Shown here: positions 25,764 to 33,773 of the stretch, in pieces
Layout of the letters: each line of letters opens with the position of its first letter
Position numbering within the stretch: the stretch's first letter is position 1
Assembly (NCBI GenBank): GCA_902617375.1
Contig: CACMWI010000003.1
Location: 62,001-126,000 of the forward strand
Source of the DNA: an uncultured Alphaproteobacteria bacterium
GTDB taxonomy: Bacteria; Pseudomonadota; Alphaproteobacteria; Methylaequorales; Methylaequoraceae
Direction: 5' to 3'
DNA: 64,000 nt
Notes under the pieces: model-generated
Told to the model about the DNA's origin: nothing
What the model saw: the letters and a program-made list of their open reading frames with translations, nothing else
Databases searched by the model: none
Made by a program: the position numbers and the translations under genes

Positions 25764-26927
25764 ATGAACGCAATCTTATCAGTCATCAGAAACAATAAAG
25801 CCATATTCGTTGCAAATGACGGTCGTTTACTGAAAAAATGCTTGCTTGGTTTTTTGATTCTGTCATTTGCCTTTCAATCAAATAATTTAGGAGATATAGT
25901 CAGAAACGTTTTGGTTGAAGCTTACTTACAAGTTTCTGTTTTTGTTGGTTTCACATTGTTCGTATTCATTGGAATTGATTCGTTAACAAAATTTAATGTT
26001 GAAAATTTCTTAAATAAAACCAAAACATTTCATGTTCCAATTGCAACAATTCTTGGAGCGCTACCAGGTTGTGGAGGAGCTATAATTGTAGTAACACAAT
26101 TTATTCAAGGAAGAATCAGCTTTGGCGCACTAGTAGCAGTATTAACCGCAACAATGGGTGATGCCGCTTTTCTTCTTCTTTCAAAGGAACCATCTACAGG
26201 AATTCTTGTTTTCGTAATTACATGTGCTACTGGAATAGTAACAGGCTATTTTGTAGATTTATTTCACAATCATAAATTTCAGGAACTCAAGGAAAGTTTC
26301 AAGATAGAATTTGAAAAAATTGGTAATACATTTGTTTCAAGATTTAATATTTTTTGGGTTATTATTTTTGTTCCAGGTTTTTGTGTAGGTCTACTAACCG
26401 CCTTTAGAGTCAATTTAGATAACTATTTTCTTTTTTCCAATTTCAATCTTGTAGAATCAATAGGTTCAATTGGTGCAATTATTTCTATCTTTATGTGGAC
26501 ATTAAATCCACTTAGTGATTTCCAATGTTCAACCGAAAAAACAAGAAGTTTTCTTTCTAGAGTAATAGATACGACAAACTTTGTGACTACTTGGGTGGTC
26601 TGTGGTTTTCTTTTTTTTGAATTATTAATTTATTTTAGTGATATAGATTTAATGGCATTTTTTAATGTTTGGATAGCTTTTGTTCCATTAATTGCAATTT
26701 TATTTGGTTTTATTCCTGGTTGTGGTCCTCAAATAATTGTGACAACCTTTTACTTAAATGGATATATACCATTATCAGCTGAACTTGGGAATGCAATTTC
26801 CAATGATGGAGATGCACTTTTTCCAGCTATCGCCTTAGCACCTAAGTCAGCGATTTTAGCAACTTTATATAGTGGTATCCCAGCAGTTATCGTAGCTTAT
26901 AGCTATATGTTATTGTTTGAAATATGA
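25764..26927 (+). CDS. Putative manganese/heavy-metal exporter (ArsP_2/10TM family)
   Basis: A polytopic membrane protein of 387 residues with about ten spans. It contains an internal duplication: the first half has ILGALPGCGGAIIVVTQFI (PGCGG at 101-105) and GDAAFLLLS, and the second half has LFGFIPGCGPQIIVTTFYL (PGCG at 318-321) and GDALFPAIAL. The paired PGCG motifs and following Asp residues are the hallmark of the family annotated as putative manganese transporter. The metal is not proven. An ICE-like palindrome lies upstream. Confidence 0.82.
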   Translation: MNAILSVIRNNKAIFVANDGRLLKKCLLGFLILSFAFQSNNLGDIVRNVLVEAYLQVSVFVGFTLFVFIGIDSLTKFNVENFLNKTKTFHVPIATILGALPGCGGAIIVVTQFIQGRISFGALVAVLTATMGDAAFLLLSKEPSTGILVFVITCATGIVTGYFVDLFHNHKFQELKESFKIEFEKIGNTFVSRFNIFWVIIFVPGFCVGLLTAFRVNLDNYFLFSNFNLVESIGSIGAIISIFMWTLNPLSDFQCSTEKTRSFLSRVIDTTNFVTTWVVCGFLFFELLIYFSDIDLMAFFNVWIAFVPLIAILFGFIPGCGPQIIVTTFYLNGYIPLSAELGNAISNDGDALFPAIALAPKSAILATLYSGIPAVIVAYSYMLLFEI

Positions 26928-26983
26928 TTAAAAATTAAAATTCACTTTTTCAAGTTTGTTCGACAGTTATTTTTTATTGACAT

Positions 26984-27439
26984 TCAACTTTCATTTTTAT
27001 TTCTATAATTACAATTTCCATTAATTAAAAAATAAACTCCTAATATAAATAAAAATATCTGTTCACTTGTAAAAAGCTTTTGATTAAAAAACCAATCTTT
27101 GTGAGCAAAATAAAAAGCAAAAATCATTATAATTACAATCATCAATGCAGATATTCTGGTTAATAAACTTCCTAAAAATGAATTTATAAATCTAGATAAA
27201 ATTATTAAAATACCTGCCAAAACTTCTGAAATTGCAACGAATGACGCTAGATGTGGACTAAATCCAAAATATTTTATCAACGTAGCTGGTGGTAAGGGAA
27301 ACTTATTATAACCGTGTATAATAAATGCAATTCCTAAAAATATTCTTAATAGAAATTCTGAGTATATAAACAGACCTTCAGAAAAAGTATTTATTCCATT
27401 ATCAATTTTTTTTATCAGATTAATTAATTTTTTAAACAT
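26984..27439 (-). CDS. DoxX-family membrane protein
   Basis: A 151-residue, four-span inner-membrane protein. The first span region LLRIFLGIAFIIHGYNKFP is the DoxX signature, followed by the segment FSPHLASFVAISEVLAGILIIL. Members are small quinone-related or redox membrane proteins with mostly unknown roles. It starts 7 nt after the GH13 phosphorylase gene, so it is the last gene of the glucosylglycerate operon, though no functional link is known. Confidence 0.88.
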   Translation of the reverse strand: MFKKLINLIKKIDNGINTFSEGLFIYSEFLLRIFLGIAFIIHGYNKFPLPPATLIKYFGFSPHLASFVAISEVLAGILIILSRFINSFLGSLLTRISALMIVIIMIFAFYFAHKDWFFNQKLFTSEQIFLFILGVYFLINGNCNYRNKNES

Positions 27440-27446
27440 AAAGCAA

Positions 27447-29174
27447 TTAAAATAATTTGTTAGTTATCCATACACTTTGATAGGGCTGAAGAATTATCTC
27501 AGAATTAATATTCTTAATTTTTTTGTGTTTAAGTATGTCAAACCAATTATTCGTAGAAATTAAATTAATATCATGCAAGAAGAATTTTTTTCTTGATTTT
27601 GTCAAATTACTTACACAAAAAATACTTTGACTTCTGTCTATACTTTGCCTCCATATTCCAAAAAAGAAATCATCTAACTGTAATGTAAACTGAGTTGCGT
27701 TAGGATGAAAAGCAGGTTGCTTTTTTCTTAATACAATCAATCTTATCAGTGAAGAATATATTTTGCTATTTATTGAAGATGATTTTTCGAGTTTTTTTGA
27801 AAGTATATTGAAGTCCCAATTTTTTCTATTTATGGATCTAACTGATTTAGTTTTTTTAAACTTTGAAATATCATTATTTGAACCCACTAAATTTTGAAAA
27901 TAAACTGCGGGTATACCTTCCATTGAAAATAAAATTTCGTGAGCTAATATAAATCTTTTAGTCTTAAACTTATCTTTACCGTGATAAGTAAGAGAAAATG
28001 CATCTAACAATGTTGTATTAACCTCATAAACATTTTCTTTATTATTGAATGATCTGTAAGAAAGAAATGCACCAGATTTTTGAAGAGTTGTAAAAAGTTT
28101 ATTTTGTTCATCAACTGGAATAATTCCTTCTAGTGGACGCATTCCAATTCCATCGTGAGTAGATAAAAAATTTAGGTAAGCGTTTCCTAACTGTGCAGGT
28201 GGCATACTTCGAGACCATTTCTTCAAATAAAAACTACTTCCTGAAATAATTGCGTGAATAAGGAGAGGAGCTAATGAAAAATTATAAATACAATGTGCTT
28301 CATTATTATTTCCAAAGTAACTTAGGTTTTCATGGCTTGGTATATTTGTTTCAGTAATAATTATTGAGTTTGGAGAGTAATTTTCTACTATAAGTCTGAT
28401 TAACCTGATAATACTGTGTGTTTCAGGGAGATTTATGCAATTTGTCCCTTCTTTTTTCCATAAAAATGCAACTGCATCCAATCTTAAAACCGATACACCA
28501 TTATCTATGTAAAATTTAATAATTTTAAGGAAGTAAATAAGAACTTTTGGATTTTTAAAATTTAAGTCTATTTGGTCATGACTAAAGGTGCACCATACAT
28601 ATCCTTTTTTTCCTTCAATTTTTATTTCTTTTAAAAGATTAGATGTCCTTGGTCTTACAACTTTAGTTAAACCTTTTAACTTATTTTTACTATAAATAAA
28701 ATAATCTAGTCCAGGTTCCGCATTTTTGAGAAAGTTAAGGAAAAGTTCATTAATAGAGGAACAATGGTTAATAACCAAATCAGCCATAATCTTAAAATTT
28801 TTTGATATTTTTCTAAAATCACTCCAATCACCATTTACTTCATCTATTTTTTTATAATCGATTACTGCAAAACCATCGTCAGAAGATGAAGGAAAAAAAG
28901 GAAGAATATGTAAGAAATTAAAAACATTACAATATTTATTAAGAAAAACATCTAACGTTTTAAAGTTTTTTTTATTTTTTGTTCTTACTGAATCAGCATA
29001 AGTAATTAAGAAGCAATCATTTTCATTCCAAAGATCTTTATATATTTTTTTTTTTAAACTATTGGGAAATATTTTTCTTATTTCACTGCATAAAAAATCA
29101 ATTTGTTTGATATTCTTATCTTTATAAATTGAGCTTAAATGACTTTGAAGTATTTTTTGATCTAATTCTTTCAT
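27447..29174 (-). CDS. GH13_18 sugar phosphorylase, probably glucosylglycerate phosphorylase
   Basis: A 575-residue alpha-amylase-superfamily enzyme of the sucrose-phosphorylase subfamily. The nucleophile Asp is in VLRLDAVAFLWKK, the acid/base Glu in IIITETNIP, and the transition-state stabiliser Asp in NFLSTHDGIGMRP. The N-terminal ITYADSV and HILPFFPSSSDDGFAV blocks are typical of GH13_18. Family members act on sucrose, glucosylglycerol or glucosylglycerate. The preceding gpgS and phosphatase genes make reversible phosphorolysis of glucosylglycerate (glucose-1-phosphate plus glycerate) the best guess. Specificity cannot be read from the sequence. Confidence 0.88.
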   Translation of the reverse strand: MKELDQKILQSHLSSIYKDKNIKQIDFLCSEIRKIFPNSLKKKIYKDLWNENDCFLITYADSVRTKNKKNFKTLDVFLNKYCNVFNFLHILPFFPSSSDDGFAVIDYKKIDEVNGDWSDFRKISKNFKIMADLVINHCSSINELFLNFLKNAEPGLDYFIYSKNKLKGLTKVVRPRTSNLLKEIKIEGKKGYVWCTFSHDQIDLNFKNPKVLIYFLKIIKFYIDNGVSVLRLDAVAFLWKKEGTNCINLPETHSIIRLIRLIVENYSPNSIIITETNIPSHENLSYFGNNNEAHCIYNFSLAPLLIHAIISGSSFYLKKWSRSMPPAQLGNAYLNFLSTHDGIGMRPLEGIIPVDEQNKLFTTLQKSGAFLSYRSFNNKENVYEVNTTLLDAFSLTYHGKDKFKTKRFILAHEILFSMEGIPAVYFQNLVGSNNDISKFKKTKSVRSINRKNWDFNILSKKLEKSSSINSKIYSSLIRLIVLRKKQPAFHPNATQFTLQLDDFFFGIWRQSIDRSQSIFCVSNLTKSRKKFFLHDINLISTNNWFDILKHKKIKNINSEIILQPYQSVWITNKLF

Positions 29175-29183
29175 TAAAAGTAA

Positions 29184-30398
29184 TTAAAGCTCGTTATCTT
29201 CCTTGACTGCTTTTTTAAGATTATTTAAAAAACTCGGAATTGCGGTGTCAACTCTACTCCATGTTGGTATATTTGGTGATTCCATCGGCGAATCTAAAAA
29301 AATTTTTCCAGCATGCATTATATTTTGAGCAAACAACTCAACTGCTGTTTCTTCTTCATGAACATCAATTTCATAATCATTCATTATAGCGTCTTTTTTA
29401 TAAATTTGAACAAAATCAAGAGCTTCTCTATAGTATGTAGCTTTTAAAGACCTAAAAATTGACATCGAGAAGGTTTCTCCCTGTGAAGCTAATTTTCTAA
29501 TGACCGCCTTAATTATATCAATAGACATTTTTGATAATCCTTTTGACATATCACTCAGGGATATATCTTGGTGTTTGTGATCATAATTATCCGCAATATC
29601 AACTTGACACAATCTGTTTCCAGCGTAATTTCTGTACATTTCAGATAAAACGCCTATCTCAAGTCCCCAATCAAAAGGAATCCTTATATCTTTTAGAACT
29701 CTTCGCCTAAATGAAAATTCACCTGCAAGTGGATACCTAAAAGAATCTATAAATGAAATATATTCTTTGAAACCAATTGTTTTCTCCAACGCTCTTAATA
29801 GAGGTGTTACTAAAAGCCTTGCAACTCTTCCCCTTACTTTATTATCTGAAACTCTGGGATAATAGCCTTTACAAAAATCAAAATTAAAACGAGGATTTGC
29901 TACTGGATAAACAAGTCTGGCTAATAGATTTTTGTTGTATGTCAAGATATCACAATCATGTAATGCTATAGCTTCTGTATCGCCTAATGAAAGAATATAT
30001 CCCATGCAATACCAAACATTTCTACCTTTTCCCATTTCTTGTGGGGCAAGATTCTGCTCAGCAAGCTGTTTATTGAGTTTCTTCAAGTTTGGGCCATCAT
30101 TCCATAATATTTCGTGTCTTTGAGGCAATCTTGAAAAAAAATTTCTTGCAATCTTAAATTCTTTTTGATTCGCTTTGTCTAATCCAATAACTATATTTTG
30201 CAGAAACTTAACTTTTGATATTTCGTCTATTATTTTTGGTAAAGCTTTACCTTCTAGCTCAGTAAAAAGAGAAGGAAGTATCAAGGTAATAGGTCTGAAT
30301 TTAGAATAATTTATTAGTTCTGTTTCTAATTCATTATAGGGCCTGTTAGAAAAATTGTGTAATGTAGCTACTATACCGTTTTGATAAAAATCAGAAAT
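29184..30398 (-). CDS. gpgS: Glucosyl-3-phosphoglycerate synthase, probable AUU start
   Basis: GT81-type glycosyltransferase that makes glucosyl-3-phosphoglycerate from an NDP-glucose and 3-phosphoglycerate for compatible-solute synthesis. The metal-binding DCD lies at residues 148-150 of the long form (ALHDCDILT), and GKGRNVWYCMGY and the FDWGLEIGVLSEMY region are conserved in the family. A TTG at 30284 would give only 366 aa and delete a stretch typical of GpgS (DFYQNGIVATLHNF...ELE). That stretch is open in frame but contains no ATG, GTG or TTG. An ATT at 30398-30396, 7 nt after GGAG, supplies it and gives 404 aa. The start overlaps the phosphatase stop by 8 nt. Confidence 0.9.
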   Translation of the reverse strand: MSDFYQNGIVATLHNFSNRPYNELETELINYSKFRPITLILPSLFTELEGKALPKIIDEISKVKFLQNIVIGLDKANQKEFKIARNFFSRLPQRHEILWNDGPNLKKLNKQLAEQNLAPQEMGKGRNVWYCMGYILSLGDTEAIALHDCDILTYNKNLLARLVYPVANPRFNFDFCKGYYPRVSDNKVRGRVARLLVTPLLRALEKTIGFKEYISFIDSFRYPLAGEFSFRRRVLKDIRIPFDWGLEIGVLSEMYRNYAGNRLCQVDIADNYDHKHQDISLSDMSKGLSKMSIDIIKAVIRKLASQGETFSMSIFRSLKATYYREALDFVQIYKKDAIMNDYEIDVHEEETAVELFAQNIMHAGKIFLDSPMESPNIPTWSRVDTAIPSFLNNLKKAVKEDNEL

Positions 30399-31221
30399 TT
30401 TTACTCTCCATTCTAATTACAAATTCCAAAGATTCTCTCCACCCATCAGGTGCTTCAGTTTTACTAAAATAAATATTATCTTTTTTTTTCAAAGAAATTT
30501 TATTTGCTTTTCTTTTAACAATACAACTATAATCAGTAGATTCAAGCATACAAATATCATTTTCACTATCTCCAAGAGAAACAGTCAAAAATCTATCATT
30601 TGAAATTGACTTAATTGTTTTTATAAAATTTTTTACAGCTTTTGCTTTATTGTAGTTATCGGAAATATGTAAAAATCTCCCACCTTTTAGAATTTTAAGA
30701 CCTTTATTAATTTTCATTACATCGGATTTGAAATTTAACAATTTTTCATTTGTATCTTTCCAAAAAATTGGATTTGTAAATAATCTAATCTTACTATTTT
30801 CAGCTTCTCTCAATTTAAGTTTTGTCAATTTACAAAGACTCTTATTGCTCAATTCACTATAAAAACAAAATTTATATTTTTTTTTTAAATCTGAAAAACT
30901 GTTGATTAGATCATCAGATTTTAGATTAGACATTTTGTAACAATAATGATTATTATGTATAAAAAAATTTTCCTGTGTATTTCCAGTATGCTTTAAATAG
31001 CCAGGTGGGAAGAAAATACAAGCTCCATTTTCAGCAATAAACGGATGATTAATATTTAGTTTATTCTGTATTTCTAAGATTTCTTCAAATGTTTTACTGG
31101 TTACGAATATCAACTCAAACTCTAAATCAAGATTATTTATATAATTTTTTAGTGTTCCATAAGAATATGTATTATGATTTAAAAAGGTTCCATCAAGATC
31201 TGAGAAAATTAAAAACTTCAC
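30391..31221 (-). CDS. HAD phosphatase, glucosyl/mannosyl-3-phosphoglycerate phosphatase type
   Basis: A 276-residue haloacid-dehalogenase (Cof/MPGP) phosphatase. The nucleophile motif I is FSDLDGTFL, SKT in FVTSKTFEEI is motif II, and VSLGDSENDICMLE is motif IV. PFIAENGACIFFPPGY is characteristic of the mannosyl-3-phosphoglycerate phosphatase family. As the gene just ahead of gpgS, it most likely dephosphorylates glucosyl-3-phosphoglycerate to glucosylglycerate (GpgP role). Its end carries the ribosome binding site and start of gpgS. Confidence 0.9.
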   Translation of the reverse strand: MKFLIFSDLDGTFLNHNTYSYGTLKNYINNLDLEFELIFVTSKTFEEILEIQNKLNINHPFIAENGACIFFPPGYLKHTGNTQENFFIHNNHYCYKMSNLKSDDLINSFSDLKKKYKFCFYSELSNKSLCKLTKLKLREAENSKIRLFTNPIFWKDTNEKLLNFKSDVMKINKGLKILKGGRFLHISDNYNKAKAVKNFIKTIKSISNDRFLTVSLGDSENDICMLESTDYSCIVKRKANKISLKKKDNIYFSKTEAPDGWRESLEFVIRMESKNF

Positions 31222-31374
31222 TTTTATTTTTTATAAATCAAAGCTGAAAATCATAGTTGTTTTTGGCATTTTATTAATAATAGATAAAATAAGACAATTT
31301 TAAAATCTCTTTTGTTTTTTTTATTTTAAGAAAAATTGTTGGAAAAAATTAACTATTGATATATTGAATATAAA

Positions 31375-31869
31375 TTATAAATTTTTTCTAAATTTATTAG
31401 CCTTTTCTTCGTAAAATATTCTAATACATATCAAAATAAAATTAAAAAACGTAAAGAAAATCAATGCAAGCAAGTCGTCAAAAAATAAACAAACTAATAT
31501 TATTTCTAAAATTACAACAACATAATTCGGATGTTTTAAATATTTAAAAAGGAATGTCTTAACTAAGGGTTTGTTTATAACTATGATTCTTGTTGTCCAA
31601 AAAAAACCTAAATCAAAAATTATTTTATATCTTAGTAACTGTAAAACTAAAAAGGCATAAAGATATTCAATATTTACCTCTGTTTCATTCATTGATTTTA
31701 TAAGAAAGAAAAATACAAAGATGACATGAAAAAAAACAATATACTTGTAATGATTTTTGTAATATTCAATGCCACCTTCTTTTAATAGTTTTGCAGTGTT
31801 TCTTCTACTTAATAAAAGTTCAAATAATCTGCAAAAAATAATGTAAAATATTAAATAAGTATCAATCAT
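31375..31869 (-). CDS. Isoprenylcysteine carboxyl methyltransferase-like membrane protein
   Basis: A 164-residue, multi-span membrane protein of the ICMT-like family. The C-terminal catalytic signature YLKHPNYVVVILEI and the later RIFYEEKANK motif (SAM-binding tail) are visible. It overlaps the preceding type III polyketide synthase gene by 8 nt. Such pairs (B. subtilis bpsA-bpsB type) make and methylate alkylpyrones or alkylresorcinols, so it probably O-methylates the polyketide product. The chemistry here is inferred from the pairing. Confidence 0.85.
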   Translation of the reverse strand: MIDTYLIFYIIFCRLFELLLSRRNTAKLLKEGGIEYYKNHYKYIVFFHVIFVFFFLIKSMNETEVNIEYLYAFLVLQLLRYKIIFDLGFFWTTRIIVINKPLVKTFLFKYLKHPNYVVVILEIILVCLFFDDLLALIFFTFFNFILICIRIFYEEKANKFRKNL

Positions 31870-32878
31870 TAGAATAAATTTTTAAGCCAGTCATACCCGC
31901 GGTAAAACCTGGTCCAAGAGCAGACATTAAAAAGATTCCATTACTTTTTTTCTTAATCATTTCTTTTAAAACAAGCAAAACTGATACCGAGGAAACATTT
32001 CCATATTCTGATAAAATTTTTTGAGAAACTTCAATAGTTGGATTATTATTAAAAATTTTTTTGTAGGCATCTATAATTTTCATACCTCCTGAATGGAGCA
32101 CATAACCGTCTAAGTCCTTTAAAGGAAATTTATTGACAACTTGTGGAAGTTTTTTAGTTATAAATTCAGGAATGATTTTATCAAAAATAACTGACAATCC
32201 GTCATCCTCTACTCCCCAGCCCATAAGATTTAAAGAATCTTTCCAGGTGTGCTCCATTGAATTTAATATTTTACAATTTCCTCTTTCTGTAACTATGTAA
32301 GAAATTGATCCATCACCAAATAATGAAGAACTGACAATGTTTTCTTTACTAAATATTTGAGGTCTAAAGGTTAAACTACATAGTTCAACATTACATACCA
32401 AAACTGGTTTTTTAATATTTTTATAAATTTCAACTGCTCTATTTAGTCCTAAAACACCTCCAGAGCAGCCATAACCAAAAAAGGGTAATCTTAAAACTTG
32501 ATTATTGAAATTGAATAAATTAAATATCTCAGCATCAATGGTAGGAGTAGATATACCTGTACTATTTATCAACACTATACCCCCTATATCTTCAGGTCTT
32601 GTGTTCGACTTCTCAAAAGTTTGAGAAATTGATTTTTTTAATAAATGTATAGCATTCTTTTTAAATAAAAAATTTCTTTCAGACCAATTATGCTCATTCA
32701 TATACCAGTTTAAATCGTTGGTGAGATACCTAACTTTAACCCCAGAGTTATCATAAACCTTCTCGATTTTTTTAAAATTGGTTTTAGATGAAAAAATTTT
32801 TCTACCCAAGGCTTTAACATCATCCTGAAATACTTTGTATTTTGGAAATGCAGAGCTTAAACCTACTATACTTGTCAT
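31862..32878 (-). CDS. Type III polyketide synthase (chalcone-synthase-like)
   Basis: Homodimeric ketosynthase that extends an acyl-CoA starter with malonyl-CoA. The catalytic triad is complete: Cys138 in FFGYGCSGGV, His262 in YVLHSGGMK and Asn294 in SEYGNVSSVSV. The C-terminal ALGPGFTAGM is the cyclisation/CoA-binding signature GxGPG. I start at ATG 32878 (MTSIVGLSSAFP, 338 aa), because the 13-residue upstream extension is not conserved in this family. It diverges from the flavoprotein gene, with 114 nt between the starts. The starter is probably a fatty acyl-CoA, as in pyrone synthases; this is inference. Confidence 0.93.
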   Translation of the reverse strand: MTSIVGLSSAFPKYKVFQDDVKALGRKIFSSKTNFKKIEKVYDNSGVKVRYLTNDLNWYMNEHNWSERNFLFKKNAIHLLKKSISQTFEKSNTRPEDIGGIVLINSTGISTPTIDAEIFNLFNFNNQVLRLPFFGYGCSGGVLGLNRAVEIYKNIKKPVLVCNVELCSLTFRPQIFSKENIVSSSLFGDGSISYIVTERGNCKILNSMEHTWKDSLNLMGWGVEDDGLSVIFDKIIPEFITKKLPQVVNKFPLKDLDGYVLHSGGMKIIDAYKKIFNNNPTIEVSQKILSEYGNVSSVSVLLVLKEMIKKKSNGIFLMSALGPGFTAGMTGLKIYSND

Positions 32879-32992
32879 AATTATAAATTGGTATTTAAAA
32901 CAATTTATAAAAGGCAAAACTTTAGATAAAAAATTATTAACGGAATAAAATTATGACTTTTTGATTTTTTTAATTAACTTATATTATTAAAT

Positions 32993-33739
32993 ATGAAAAG
33001 AATCAGAAATATAAAAGTTACTAATATATCTCAACTATCGCCCAATATGAAAAGAATAACCTTTCACAGTAAGGACTTTATTGATTTTCCAGAAGATGAA
33101 GACGGTGGATATGTTAAACTTTTATTTAAACAAGAATCATCAGACAACTCCTTTTTAAGACCATATACAATAAGAAGTTTTAGGAAAAATAAGCTAGAAC
33201 TAGATATTGACTTTTCTAATCATTTTGGAAATCAAGGCTACGCAACAAAATGGGCGTCACATGCTAAAATCGGTGACGAAATATTAATATCAGGACCAGG
33301 TTTAAAAAAACCAATAAATGAAAATTCGGATTGGTTTTTTTTTGTAGGAGATATGACTGCCTTACCAGCGATAGCATGTTATCTTGAAAGAATCCCAAAA
33401 AGTGCATTAGGCTTCGTTGTTTTAGAAGTAATATCAAAAGACGATAAAATCAAACTTATAAAACCTAAAAATATCAAAATAAAATGGGTAGTAAAATCAA
33501 AACAGAATCCTTCTGCTTTAGAGAATACTGTAAAAGAAATTAATTGGTTGAATGGAAAACCCTATGTATGGGTGGCTTGTGAATTTAATAAAATGAAAAG
33601 TTTAAGAAATTTTTTTCAAAAAAATAAAAAAATCAGTAAGAATGAAATGTATATTTCTAGCTACTGGAAGTTAGGATTGGATCAGGAAGAACATAAATTA
33701 GTAAAAAAAGAAGATTCAGTAAAATGGGATAATAACTAA
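32993..33739 (+). CDS. Siderophore-interacting-type FAD reductase
   Basis: A 248-residue flavoprotein. SFLRPYTIRSF (FAD-binding RxYTxR) and VGDMTALPAIACYLE (nicotinamide/FAD-end motif) place it with SIP-family ferric-siderophore reductases (ViuB/YqjH). ISSYWKLGLDQEEH at the C-terminus is the family signature. It likely reduces ferric complexes in the cytoplasm. No siderophore genes are near, so it may serve general iron release or another substrate. Confidence 0.9.
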   Translation: MKRIRNIKVTNISQLSPNMKRITFHSKDFIDFPEDEDGGYVKLLFKQESSDNSFLRPYTIRSFRKNKLELDIDFSNHFGNQGYATKWASHAKIGDEILISGPGLKKPINENSDWFFFVGDMTALPAIACYLERIPKSALGFVVLEVISKDDKIKLIKPKNIKIKWVVKSKQNPSALENTVKEINWLNGKPYVWVACEFNKMKSLRNFFQKNKKISKNEMYISSYWKLGLDQEEHKLVKKEDSVKWDNN

Positions 33740-33773
33740 TTTAAAAGTAATTAAAATAAAGAATTTAAAGTTT

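Noticed and set aside
30391-30398. Programmed +1 frameshift (TTC TGA T) joining phosphatase and GpgS
   Set aside because: Geometry resembles prfB, but a Phe tRNA would pair poorly after slipping to UCU, and an AUU start with good GGAG spacing explains the frame more simply. Kept only as an alternative.
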